This document shows positions 1 through 7,781 of a DNA stretch of 64,000 nucleotides, piece by piece (position 1 is the stretch's first letter; each line of letters opens with the position of its first letter). A program made the position numbers and the translations under genes. This DNA is from Bdellovibrionaceae bacterium UBA6502. GTDB taxonomy: Bacteria; Bdellovibrionota; Bdellovibrionia; Bdellovibrionales; UBA840. The stretch is taken from assembly GCA_002436415.1 (NCBI GenBank), contig DJMA01000042.1, positions 23,193-87,192 on the forward strand, in the 5' to 3' direction. The notes under the pieces were generated by a model. The model saw only the letters and a list, made by a program, of their open reading frames with translations. It made no database searches and was not told where the DNA came from.

Positions 1-1
1 T

Positions 2-1342
2 GATTTGAGTCTTGGCAATGGGGAGAGGGAATTGATTATTAATTTAATTCCAGAGTTCCCAACCGAAAAATTTCAATTGGCAGGGATTGAAATATTCAGT
101 GATTCTGAATTAAATTGGAGTTTTCCAAATTTAGCAAAACGTTATATCTCAAATGGTGGTCGTGGCAGTAAAGATGGCTTGAGTTGGGAAAATGCTGCAA
201 ATATTGGTAAGTTAAATCAAATGATCGGAGAGCTTTCTAATACTGGAGGCGAAGTTTTAATAGATTCTCAGTCTGGCGTTTATGAGCTAAACAGTGAGCT
301 AGTTATCAAAAAAGGCGGAGCTTCTTCTTCTAAGAAAGTGATAGTTCGTTCTAGTAGTCCAAATGCTTATGTAGGTAGAGCAGAGTTTGCTGGCACAAGG
401 ATTGATCCTTGGCCTGAGGCTGGAGCTGGTAGTCCCAAGGGAAAACAGCTTTTTGTTTTACTAGATGGTGCCGATAACCTTGAGTTTAGAGATATTAGTG
501 TCAAAAACTTTGGGAATGGAGTCGTTAGAGTTGGTGCTAATATTGAGAACCTTAGTCTGATCGATATGGACGCTAAAAATGTTGCGAAATTTTTTGAAAA
601 TTACATCTCTGATTCTGCTCAAAGTCCAAGTGCTGATGTAGATGGTTTAGTTGCAAAATTTATTGATATCCGTGGTTACGACCAAGGTGGTTTTCGATTT
701 AAACATCATTCTAAAAATTTGTTGGTTCGCCATATTTATGGAGACTCTGAAATGCAAAGGGGAGCCTGCACTGCTAAGGATAAATGTGATTTTGCTATGG
801 GAATCTCAGTAGAAGGGCATAATGAGAATGTTGTATTGAGGCAATCTACCATGTTGAATCACCATCAATTCAATGATTTTTCTGGTGCTTATTACAATGG
901 TGACAGTGTTGCTTCAGAAGGGGATGTTACCAATTTATTAATTATGGATTTTATTGCTGCAGGCAATACTGATGCTGGCTTTGATATTAAAACGCAAGAT
1001 GCAGTATTAATTAGAACTGTAGCCATTGATAACAAAAGAAACTATCGTAGCTGGAAAAGTATGGAGTTAGAGCAAGTTAGCTCCATTTCTCCAAATCATC
1101 GAGGTGGTAGTGGCTCTAGGAATCATTTTTGGGCTTATAAGAATAGTCCGCAAATCTATATTTATAACTCTTTCGTTTACGATGAAGAAGACATCCCAAC
1201 TTTTGCCTGGGATGATAATCCAAAAGCCACTTTTCACGTATCGGACGAGAGTATTTTTCAAATCAAAAATCTAGATTTTCTGCGAGAAAAGCAAGGCTCT
1301 TATTTGAAAATTTCTGAAGATACGATTCTTATACAAAACTAA
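2..1342 (+). CDS. Right-handed beta-helix-like protein, 5' end outside window
   Basis: The reading frame is open to the left edge, so this is the C-terminal part of a larger protein; the TTG at base 5 is only the first possible start inside the window. After about 45 residues comes the motif NGGRGSKDGLSWENAAN, typical of the entry into pectate-lyase-like beta-helix repeats. It is followed by repeating short strands with asparagine and aliphatic ladders (LDGADNLEFRDISVKNFG, IENLSLIDMDAKN, VVLRQSTMLNH, NLLIMDFIAAGNT). This fold is common in secreted or surface polysaccharide-binding or -cleaving proteins. I see no clear catalytic signature and cannot name a substrate. The signal peptide, if any, lies outside the window. 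A weak 6-bp hairpin (1365-1382) follows the stop. Confidence 0.6.
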   Translation, partial: DLSLGNGERELIINLIPEFPTEKFQLAGIEIFSDSELNWSFPNLAKRYISNGGRGSKDGLSWENAANIGKLNQMIGELSNTGGEVLIDSQSGVYELNSELVIKKGGASSSKKVIVRSSSPNAYVGRAEFAGTRIDPWPEAGAGSPKGKQLFVLLDGADNLEFRDISVKNFGNGVVRVGANIENLSLIDMDAKNVAKFFENYISDSAQSPSADVDGLVAKFIDIRGYDQGGFRFKHHSKNLLVRHIYGDSEMQRGACTAKDKCDFAMGISVEGHNENVVLRQSTMLNHHQFNDFSGAYYNGDSVASEGDVTNLLIMDFIAAGNTDAGFDIKTQDAVLIRTVAIDNKRNYRSWKSMELEQVSSISPNHRGGSGSRNHFWAYKNSPQIYIYNSFVYDEEDIPTFAWDDNPKATFHVSDESIFQIKNLDFLREKQGSYLKISEDTILIQN

Positions 1343-1562
1343 GTATTTTATTTTGTCAGGCTTTAGCCCTCTCTCTAGGGCTGATGTCTGATGTTTTAGG
1401 ATTTTTGTGCTGTTTTGATAGGCGCGATTTTTTTCTGTTACTTTCAATGTGCTATTTGTCTAAAACTTGTAAAAGCTCGTTATCAGTTGGCTGTCGTTTA
1501 GCTTTATTTTAGTTTTCATTGGGCTTTCTCTCTGCTTTCAATATGTTTTCTGTAGGTTTGTA

Positions 1563-1619
1563 TTTAGCTTTAGGAAGCTAAAAATCTAGGTCTTTTTTGC
1601 TTTTGAATTTATAAGACCT
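1563..1619 (+). promoter_or_regulatory. Two-hairpin leader in front of the rpsD paralogue
   Basis: Within the 295-bp gap before rpsD lie two perfect inverted repeats. One is an 8-bp stem, TTTAGCTT/AAGCTAAA, with loop TAGG (1563-1582). The second is a 7-bp stem, AGGTCTT/AAGACCT (1588-1594 with 1613-1619), ending about 6 bases before the Shine-Dalgarno AAGGAG at 1626-1631. S4 is a known autogenous translational repressor in enterobacteria and Bacillus, so an S4-binding leader is plausible here. That function is inference; the stems are seen. The rest of the gap holds nothing I recognise. Confidence 0.45.
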
Positions 1620-1637
1620 CTTTTGAAGGAGATCAGT

Positions 1638-2267
1638 ATGGCGAAAACAAAGCGTCTCAAAAGTAGTTTTAAAATTCAAAGAAGATTGATGTGTGAGTTG
1701 CCAGGCTTAGGTAAGCCAGGTGCGATGGATCGTAGACCTTATCCACCAGGGCAGCACGGTAATACTAGAAGAAAATTTTCTGACCATTCTTTGCAGTTAA
1801 TTGAAAAGCAGAAAGTGCTTTTTCACTATGGTTTAAGAGAAAAACAATTACGTCATTTTATTAAGAGAGCGAAAAAAGGTTCTGGTTCCAATTGGACACA
1901 AAAAACCATTAGTCTTTTAGAGTCTCGTCTAGATAATGTTTTATTTAGAGCTTCCTTTGCAAGTAGCATCGCTGCTGCCAAGCAATTGTGTTCGCATAGG
2001 AAGGTTTTGGTAAATGGTAAAATCGTAGACATCCGTTCTGCTATTTTAAAGCCAGGAGATGTGGTTAGCTTGAAAGATTCTTGTTACCAAAACCAAGTTT
2101 TCATGCACGCACAATCTGTGAAGCGCCTAGAGCTTCCATTGCACTTAGAAGTTACTGAAAAAGATTCTAAGCCAGCAATTTTGGTGAAGGACAAACCTCC
2201 GGGAGATGCGAATCCATTTCCTTTTAACGAAAATCTTTTCACCGAGTATTATTCGAAACGAGGATAG
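1638..2267 (+). CDS. rpsD: 30S ribosomal protein S4, zinc-finger-less stand-alone paralogue
   Basis: About 209 residues, the usual S4 length. It carries the signature YPPGQHG near residue 40 and the S4 RNA-binding domain (LESRLDNVLFRASFASS, then VLVNGKIVDIRS) at about residues 95-155. S4 binds 16S rRNA and starts 30S assembly. I chose ATG 1638 because AAGGAG lies just upstream; the frame continues five codons further to a TTG that sits on top of that site. The N-terminal region that in many S4 proteins holds four zinc-binding cysteines has one cysteine (LMCELPGLG), so this is a C-minus type. No rpsM, rpsK, rpoA or rplQ is next to it, so it is probably a second copy outside the alpha operon. 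That last point is inference. Confidence 0.92.
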   Translation: MAKTKRLKSSFKIQRRLMCELPGLGKPGAMDRRPYPPGQHGNTRRKFSDHSLQLIEKQKVLFHYGLREKQLRHFIKRAKKGSGSNWTQKTISLLESRLDNVLFRASFASSIAAAKQLCSHRKVLVNGKIVDIRSAILKPGDVVSLKDSCYQNQVFMHAQSVKRLELPLHLEVTEKDSKPAILVKDKPPGDANPFPFNENLFTEYYSKRG

Positions 2268-2269
2268 TC

Positions 2270-2674
2270 ATGAAGCAAGCAATGGAAAGGCTTGGTGAAT
2301 GGGAAGAGATTAGTTTAAAAGCGATTCATCAATGCGAAAATAATGTAGAGAAGATTGCTCTTTTACAAAGGGCTTTCTCAATGAGCCTTGATTTTCTCAA
2401 AGAGGAAATTTTATTTTTTCATTCCATCAATAGCTTTAGTCTATTACAAATTGCTACGGAAAATTTAGTCCATGTGATGTTGGAAGAAGATTTAAGTGAT
2501 GAAGCCTATGAAACAATTATGTTGGCTGAATCAGCTCTGAGAGGGTTTTTGAAGCCTGAATATCCAGAGGATATCCAAGAACTTGCCCTTAAGGAAATTG
2601 GTCTCCTGGTAGGGGAAGGAACGGGAGCTAAGGCTTTCGATGGCAATCAAAATTTACAGTTAGTAATTCATTAA
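2270..2674 (+). CDS. Small helical protein of unknown function, cotranscribed with rpsD
   Basis: A 134-residue protein that starts two bases after the rpsD stop, so the two are almost certainly translated from one message. The sequence is acidic and predicted mostly helical by eye (LGEWEEISLKAIHQCE, IALLQRAFSMSLDFLKEE), with no signal peptide, membrane segment or recognisable motif. Its 3' end overlaps the convergent gene on the other strand by 15 bases. The tight coupling to a ribosomal protein hints at a role linked to translation or S4, but I do not recognise the family and assign no function. Confidence 0.7.
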   Translation: MKQAMERLGEWEEISLKAIHQCENNVEKIALLQRAFSMSLDFLKEEILFFHSINSFSLLQIATENLVHVMLEEDLSDEAYETIMLAESALRGFLKPEYPEDIQELALKEIGLLVGEGTGAKAFDGNQNLQLVIH

Positions 2675-3295
2675 AAAAAGCCCGATTTCATCTGTTAAGG
2701 CTTTTCTACTAGTGGAAGGCCTTTTCATCATTTTCCAAAACAATCCACGGTGATTTCTTGATAGATAGTCACTAAACTCGGCACTTGGATCGAAAGCATA
2801 GGACTTATAGTTTTCCCAAGAGGAAAAACCCTCTTTGAAAGCAGTAATTAATTGCTTTTCTCGAGCCAGGTAGTGTTTTTTGCTTGATAGATTCATGCTC
2901 TCACTCAAACTACAGTTTAAATAAGATGCGGTTTTTTTGTCGTAGCCTAGCTCCTTCATTAGGCGTATTGCCAATGACTCTAGAGTCTCATTTTCTTGTT
3001 GGTAAAAGCTCTTAATTGCCAAGAGGTAAGTTTTATCGATATTACGTCCCGTTTGTGGAAGTTTTCTCTGTGCTAATTTTCTTAGTTTTGTTCTTTCATA
3101 GGAGCGCATGCGATTAAGTGTACTTATTATTTTATCGGTAAGTTTGCTTCTACGAGAATAATTGGCTCTATCAACAGGCTCTAGAAGAAACATGGACATT
3201 TCTCTGGCAATATGCGTTTTGTGAAAGAGTTCAGTGTCTTCTCCGCAAGCTTTTTGCTCCAGTGCTTGCATGGCCTCACCGCATACCGAGATCAC
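2660..3295 (-). CDS. Downstream part of an interrupted secreted protein (unknown function)
   Basis: A 211-residue frame beginning at a GTG. It is basic and helical, with two cysteines near the start (VCGEAMQALEQKACGED) and arginine-rich stretches (RSYERTKLRKLAQRKLPQ). It lies in exactly the same frame as the 98-codon frame just upstream; only a TAA (3299-3301) and one alanine codon separate them. I see no Shine-Dalgarno for the GTG. The simplest reading is that it is the C-terminal two-thirds of one exported protein of about 310 residues broken by a nonsense change, or read through. A second option is an independent gene. I do not recognise the family. Confidence 0.5.
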   Translation of the reverse strand: MISVCGEAMQALEQKACGEDTELFHKTHIAREMSMFLLEPVDRANYSRRSKLTDKIISTLNRMRSYERTKLRKLAQRKLPQTGRNIDKTYLLAIKSFYQQENETLESLAIRLMKELGYDKKTASYLNCSLSESMNLSSKKHYLAREKQLITAFKEGFSSWENYKSYAFDPSAEFSDYLSRNHRGLFWKMMKRPSTSRKALTDEIGLFLMNY

Positions 3296-3298
3296 TGC

Positions 3299-3595
3299 TT
3301 ACTCGCTAGAGGACTTCCAGTGGCTATTGTTGGCAAAACAGTTGTCAGAGTTTTCTGTATATTCGATCTTAAACTTACTTGAATCCAATCCAAGTAAGAG
3401 GCTAATTTCAGCCACAATTTGTTCTGCGGGATTTTTATCTTCTAAATTTAGAATTTGTACTCCAGGGATATTGATTTCATGCGCGCTTAAATTGATAGCG
3501 CCAGAAAGCAATATGCTTATCATCAGTAAAACCTTGTTCCAAATGTCCTCTCTTGCTTTTATTACGATTACTTTAGATGCAAAGTTTGGGCTCAA
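3299..3595 (-). CDS. Upstream part of an interrupted secreted protein, with signal peptide
   Basis: A 98-codon frame that starts with TTG. A hydrophobic export signal (VLLMISILLSGAINLSA) is followed by a short mature part with one cysteine and ends at TAA after WKSSSE. The next in-frame codons continue as AVISVCGEAM, the start of the following entry. Together they read as one protein with three cysteines and a signal peptide. The start is uncertain because no good Shine-Dalgarno fits the TTG; an AGAGAGG sits closer to the hydrophobic core. Nonsense-disrupted gene, sequencing error or stop read-through are all possible. Confidence 0.5.
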   Translation of the reverse strand: MSPNFASKVIVIKAREDIWNKVLLMISILLSGAINLSAHEINIPGVQILNLEDKNPAEQIVAEISLLLGLDSSKFKIEYTENSDNCFANNSHWKSSSE

Positions 3596-3739
3596 TAGAT
3601 TTTATATTATATTTATTTATAAGCGGGACCATCAATTCCTTAAAAAGGATCAAATGCAGATTATTTGTATTTCATAGCTTTCAGAGGCTATTTTAATTTA
3701 GAGGATTGGATTGAGCTAGACCTAATTGGTCGCTTTGGT

Positions 3740-3754
3740 TGACCAAAATGGTCA
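3740..3754. promoter_or_regulatory. Operator-like palindrome TGACCA-AAA-TGGTCA
   Basis: A perfect 6-bp inverted repeat with a 3-base spacer, just past the stop of the small secreted protein gene. Its reverse complement differs by one base from 18981-18995. It could be a transcription-factor site or a small terminator stem; it lacks a T-run. Confidence 0.3.
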
Positions 3755-3762
3755 GCTGAAAA

Positions 3763-4128
3763 CTAATAATCAAAGCTTCTCTGGTATTTGTATCGAGGGG
3801 ATCCGTTAAGAGATTTTTTACCATAAATAAAGCTGTCGTTATCAATTAGTTCAATGTAGAGACTTTTATCAATAGACAAAAGGAATTGCTGTTCCAGTTT
3901 ACTGTAGTTATAAATTAAGCTTTGTCCATCGTATTGGCAGGTAATTCCAGGGTAAAGATCTTGATTGATTGTGTTCCATTGAACCTCAATGCTAGTTCCA
4001 TAGTTATGAAGAGTGGCCATGCATACTCCTACTTCATTCGAAGTATAAGTTCCGCTAGATAAATTGTTAGCGATTGCTGGGCTAGATAGACCTAGTAAGA
4101 GTGCGCAAATAAGAATTCTCATAAACAT
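3763..4128 (-). CDS. Small secreted protein of unknown function
   Basis: A 121-residue protein with a clear signal peptide: MFMR, then ILICALLLGLSSPAIA, cleaved before NNLSSG. The mature part of about 100 residues has two cysteines (GVCMATLHNY and GITCQYDG) that could form a disulfide, and alternating beta-like strands. Shine-Dalgarno AAGGATG precedes the ATG. I do not recognise a family. It is likely periplasmic or released. It points away from kynA, with a long gap holding a repeat element in between. Confidence 0.72.
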   Translation of the reverse strand: MFMRILICALLLGLSSPAIANNLSSGTYTSNEVGVCMATLHNYGTSIEVQWNTINQDLYPGITCQYDGQSLIYNYSKLEQQFLLSIDKSLYIELIDNDSFIYGKKSLNGSPRYKYQRSFDY

Positions 4129-4653
4129 CCTTCTTTTGATTTAGCTAATTTCTTCCAGTGGACTTTAACATAAAAGTTTTCGCTTGATCGTAAAACAGGC
4201 TTTTAAAGGAGAGTATTTAAATTATTTTCAGAACTGTCTAATTTTTAATAGTATGTATGATCTTGTTTGAATCCTTAAAATTGGCCCCTTTAATTGCGGA
4301 TGAAAAGCTGCAAAAATATTAAATCATTAGCTAAGTTAAGATTCTTCAAATTGGGATTTACTTTGCAGGAAAAATAGAAAGAGATTGTCGGGACTTAACT
4401 TACAGCCATCCGCAATTAAGTGGGCCAGTTCTTGAAACTCTTTTTTGTATTCATTAGCGGGAAAATCAAAATGGACAAAGTCACTTAGAGGATTGTTTCT
4501 TGAGAGCTATTAAAAACTATGTGCAATGAGAGTAGATAGTTCGTAAAGTTTACAGGCAAAATAATGAATCAATTGTAAATTCATACACTTAACGCAAGGC
4601 GCCTAGCTCTCTCTCATGGTGACTTATTGCTAATTGTTTTCTAATTTGAACCC
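4129..4653. other. 525-bp intergenic region before kynA
   Basis: It lies between divergent genes. It contains one copy of the 152-bp inverted-repeat element (4279-4430) and otherwise A/T-rich sequence with no convincing ORF. Promoters for both flanking genes must lie here; I cannot point to a strong sigma-70 box. Confidence 0.6.
4279..4430. repeat. 152-bp terminal-inverted-repeat element, copy A
   Basis: Left arm 4279-4302 and right arm 4407-4430 are imperfect 24-base inverted repeats (21 of 24 match) sharing the core TTAATTGCGGATG. The right arm is identical over all 24 bases to that of the copy at 47962-48113, and the total length is the same. The interior (a block around AAAGAGATTGTCGGGACTTAACTT) resembles the interiors of the other copies. 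There is no coding capacity and no obvious target-site duplication. It looks like a MITE-type or structured intergenic repeat. Confidence 0.8.
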
Positions 4654-5514
4654 ATGAAGGACTACTCATTAACCGTACCGAAGAAAGCCGACCTTACTTA
4701 TAACTCTTATATTAAAGTACACGAGCTTTTAGACTTACAGAAGTTAGAATCAGATCCACCTCAGCATGATGAAATGCTTTTTATCATCATTCATCAAACC
4801 TACGAATTATGGTTCAAACAGATCCTCCACGAGTTCAACAAGGCGGTGGATTACTTAAAAAAAGATCAAACGGTACTGATGCTAAAGGCTATGAATCGGA
4901 TTTATAAAATTCAAGATGTCTTGGTTTCTCAAGTAGATATTTTAGAAACCATGACTCCTAATGAGTTTAACTATTTTAGAGATAAATTGACTCCCGCAAG
5001 TGGTTTTCAAAGTCATCAGTTTCGTCAGTTAGAATACTGCTTAGGACTTCGTAACGAAACTTACTTAAAGTTTTACAAAGAAGATGAAGAGGCTTTTAAA
5101 ATTTTGTCGAAAGCGATTCAGGGGCCTAGTATTTATGATGAGTTTTTGAAGTTTTTTGCCAGGAAGGGACTAGATGTACCGCAAGAGGTTCTGAACAGAG
5201 ACTATAGTAAAGCCTACGAGGAGAATGATGATTTGGCTAAAGAGATGGCCAAAATTTATGATGATCCGCTTAAGTACAATGAGCTTTATGAAGTTTTAGA
5301 AGTGATGATGAATGTGGACCAGAAATTACTCTTGTGGCGCTATCGACATGTACAAATGGTTCGTCGAGTGATCGGTATCACCATGGGAACCGGTGGCAGT
5401 ATGGGTGTTCAGTATTTACAATCGACATTAAATAAGTTGGCCTTCCCTGAAATTTGGAAAGCTCGCCAATATATCATCACTCCAGTAACTAGAGACAAAG
5501 AGGAAGAAGTATGA
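4654..5514 (+). CDS. kynA: Tryptophan 2,3-dioxygenase
   Basis: A 286-residue haem enzyme that opens the indole ring of L-tryptophan to N-formylkynurenine, the first step of the kynurenine pathway; cytoplasmic. The family signature FIIIHQTYELWFKQ holds the substrate-side His47. The C-terminal RYRHVQMVRRVIG followed by GTGGSMGVQYL supplies the axial haem ligand His232. Length and the start (LTYNSYIKVHELL follows, as in the family) are normal. No strong Shine-Dalgarno is visible. It overlaps kynU by four bases (ATGA), so the two are translationally coupled. No formamidase gene is seen beside it. It probably serves tryptophan breakdown or a kynurenine-based NAD route. Confidence 0.96.
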   Translation: MKDYSLTVPKKADLTYNSYIKVHELLDLQKLESDPPQHDEMLFIIIHQTYELWFKQILHEFNKAVDYLKKDQTVLMLKAMNRIYKIQDVLVSQVDILETMTPNEFNYFRDKLTPASGFQSHQFRQLEYCLGLRNETYLKFYKEDEEAFKILSKAIQGPSIYDEFLKFFARKGLDVPQEVLNRDYSKAYEENDDLAKEMAKIYDDPLKYNELYEVLEVMMNVDQKLLLWRYRHVQMVRRVIGITMGTGGSMGVQYLQSTLNKLAFPEIWKARQYIITPVTRDKEEEV

Positions 5515-6761
5515 CTTGGTCGGCCAGTTCCATTCGCCCACAATATTCTCGATTTATTGACTCTTATCCCAATTTGTTGTTCGCCAACCATTCTCATCAA
5601 GCATGGCCCAATGTGGCTAGATTTGGCCAATTAAAGGCTTTTGATCTAGCTGCAGAAAACCACGGTGCCAAGTGGATTGAAATAGAGAAAACTCGTAGCT
5701 ATTTAAAAAATTATATCTCTGAATGGATTGGTAATGATTCTTTCGGAGCTGCGGATGGAATTTGTTGGGGGCAAAATACCTTTGAACTTTTAGGTAGTTT
5801 TTTAAGTTCTTTAAATTTAGATAAAGACTCAGTGATTGTCACAAGTGATACTGAATTTCATTCAATGCGTCGCCTTTTAGCGGCTTATGAAGAAAATGGC
5901 GTAAAGATAGTCCGGGTTGAAACCTACACAGAAGAAGAACTTTTAAAAGAAGAGCCATCTGCTGGATTCTTTGTTCGTCTAAATGAGCAGATTAAAAAAG
6001 TAGATCCCAAAAAATTAAAAGCAATCATGTTTTCTAGTGTGAGTTTTCATACAGGAAATTTATTGCCTGAATTTGAGGGTGAACTATCTAGGCTCCTTAC
6101 TTACTCTTGTCCTGTGTTGGTAGATTTATACCACCATATCGGGCCAAAAAGATTTAAGCTTCCAAGTCTTGGTCAGGAAAATCTCTACCTTGTTGGTGGT
6201 GGCTATAAATACCTTCAGATGGGTGAAGGTAATTGTTGGATGAGAGCTCCTATAGACTCTAAGCTTAAGCCAATTTTAACAGGTTGGTATGCGGAGATGG
6301 AAATGCTTAGTGCTAAATCTACCGAGGAAGTGATTTATCCAGACAATGCGGAGAGATTTAGAGGGGCGACTTATGATGGTAGCTCTGTATTACGAGCAAA
6401 AGAAGTAGCAGGGTTTTTTAAGGACATTGGCTTTGATCCATCTTCTCTAGAGAAAAAATACACTGCTGACGTTAGTTATTTGTACGAGCGAATTCATAGG
6501 TTGGTGAGCAGGCTCCCTGAAAATTATAAGAAGTCTACAGGAATACGTATATTAAGTCATAAATCTCAAGATTTGAGAGCCGGTTTTTTTAGTCTTAAAT
6601 TTAGAGACGCTGCTCTGTTAAATGCCTTTTTATTGAAGAATTTTATTGAAACAGACTACCGAGGGGAAATCATTCGATTTGGTCCAGCCCCTTATACTTT
6701 AAAGACAGAAATGGATCGTTTGTTGGATGTTGTAACTGATTTTTTTGAGGGTGAAATATGA
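5511..6761 (+). CDS. kynU: Kynureninase (PLP-dependent, class V fold)
   Basis: A 416-residue PLP enzyme expected to cleave kynurenine or 3-hydroxykynurenine to anthranilate or hydroxyanthranilate plus alanine. The PLP-binding Asp205 (PVLVDLYHHIG) and Schiff-base Lys233 (GGGYKYLQMGEGNCW) are both in place and spaced as in aminotransferase class V. The assignment rests on these motifs and on the four-base overlap with kynA. The sequence is divergent from textbook kynureninases, so a related PLP hydrolase cannot be excluded. It also overlaps rnhB by four bases, an unusual coupling of catabolism and RNase HII. Confidence 0.85.
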   Translation: MTWSASSIRPQYSRFIDSYPNLLFANHSHQAWPNVARFGQLKAFDLAAENHGAKWIEIEKTRSYLKNYISEWIGNDSFGAADGICWGQNTFELLGSFLSSLNLDKDSVIVTSDTEFHSMRRLLAAYEENGVKIVRVETYTEEELLKEEPSAGFFVRLNEQIKKVDPKKLKAIMFSSVSFHTGNLLPEFEGELSRLLTYSCPVLVDLYHHIGPKRFKLPSLGQENLYLVGGGYKYLQMGEGNCWMRAPIDSKLKPILTGWYAEMEMLSAKSTEEVIYPDNAERFRGATYDGSSVLRAKEVAGFFKDIGFDPSSLEKKYTADVSYLYERIHRLVSRLPENYKKSTGIRILSHKSQDLRAGFFSLKFRDAALLNAFLLKNFIETDYRGEIIRFGPAPYTLKTEMDRLLDVVTDFFEGEI

Positions 6762-7369
6762 AAAAAACTTATGAAGCTTTTGACTGGAAGTCTCTACTTG
6801 AGGACGGACCAATAATTGGTGTTGATGAAGTTGGCAGGGGTTGTTTGGCGGGGAGAGTTTACGCCGCCGCTTGTATTTTGAATCTTAAAAAAGATCATAT
6901 GCATTATACGGATTCTAAACTCTTGTCCGAAAAACGAAGATTAGAATACTCAGAACAAATTAAGAGAGATCATCAGTTTTGCATTGCTTATGCTGAAGTG
7001 GACGAGATTGATGAGTTAAATATTTTAAACGCCAGTCTTCTCGCCATGAAGCGTGCCGTAGACGGTTTGCAAGTTGGAATGGGAACTGTTTTGGTGGATG
7101 GCAACAAAACAATCACCAATTTGGATACAGCCTACCAACAGATTACATTGGTAAAGGGTGACCTTCGTGCTCAACCTGTTGCTGCCGCGGCCATTTTAGC
7201 AAAAGTAGAAAGAGACAGGTATATTAGTGAATTGGGAGATCAATTTCCAAATTACGGATTTGCAACTCATAAGGCTTATCCAACAAAAGTGCACAAAGAA
7301 GCCATCGCAAGCTTCGGCCCAAGCCCAGTGCATAGAAAAAGCTTTAAAGGCGTTAAAGAATTCCTTTAA
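6758..7369 (+). CDS. rnhB: Ribonuclease HII
   Basis: A 203-residue enzyme that nicks RNA-DNA hybrids and removes single ribonucleotides from DNA. Catalytic acidic residues are Asp23 and Glu24 in GVDEVGRGCLAG and Asp114 in VLVDGNK; the C-terminal GFATHKAYPTKVHKEAI block is typical. It starts inside the end of kynU (ATGA). Its 3' part overlaps the possible reading frame of the next gene. Likely fourth-from-last and third genes of this run are read from one message. Confidence 0.96.
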   Translation: MKKTYEAFDWKSLLEDGPIIGVDEVGRGCLAGRVYAAACILNLKKDHMHYTDSKLLSEKRRLEYSEQIKRDHQFCIAYAEVDEIDELNILNASLLAMKRAVDGLQVGMGTVLVDGNKTITNLDTAYQQITLVKGDLRAQPVAAAAILAKVERDRYISELGDQFPNYGFATHKAYPTKVHKEAIASFGPSPVHRKSFKGVKEFL

Positions 7370-7781
7370 TAAAAATCAATACCTTGGCGCGAGAGCAGAG
7401 TTGTTGTTTCTCGCTTACTTAAATCGAGATTCAAAAACAATAGATTCCCACTTTAGAAGAAGGCTATTTTCTGTGGAAATTGATATTTTTGAGTTTTCAA
7501 TTCTAGAAAACAATCATAGGAGAAAATGTCTTTTCTCAGGGGATTTGGAGGAGGCTTTGTCTTCTTTCTCAGGAAAAGCTGATTCTCTGTGCCTAGATTT
7601 TTTTGAAATTAAATCAATGTCTGGCAAGCTTTACCAGGAGAAAAGAGTTTCTAAGAATCAAAAAAAACGTCAATCACAGGTAGCAATGCATCTTTACTCA
7701 ATGGGTTTTGATAATATTCAGTTTTATGATGTTTTTGTTTCAGAGTCGAAAATAGACATTAGAAAAAGGGAGCTTTGGTAG
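7227..7781 (+). CDS. YraN/UPF0102-like nuclease-fold protein
   Basis: The core GARAELLFLAYLNRDSKTI, VEIDIFE and LDFFEIKSMSG matches the UPF0102 (YraN) pattern, with a Glu-x-Asp and Glu-x-Lys arrangement of the Holliday-junction-resolvase/PD-(D/E)XK fold. YraN genes often sit next to rnhB, which supports the call. The insert between strands is longer than usual. The start is a puzzle: in this frame only GTG 7227 and a TTG about ten codons later are available, both deep inside rnhB. So either the genes overlap by more than 100 bases, or translation starts at a rare codon near the rnhB stop. Function in the family is not established; a DNA-processing role is inferred. Confidence 0.65.
   Translation: MNWEINFQITDLQLIRLIQQKCTKKPSQASAQAQCIEKALKALKNSFNKNQYLGARAELLFLAYLNRDSKTIDSHFRRRLFSVEIDIFEFSILENNHRRKCLFSGDLEEALSSFSGKADSLCLDFFEIKSMSGKLYQEKRVSKNQKKRQSQVAMHLYSMGFDNIQFYDVFVSESKIDIRKRELW

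Noticed and set aside
3234..3677. 147-codon frame on the plus strand over the split secreted protein
   Set aside because: It has no ribosome site or motif and lies antisense to the signal-peptide-bearing frame, whose composition is more protein-like.
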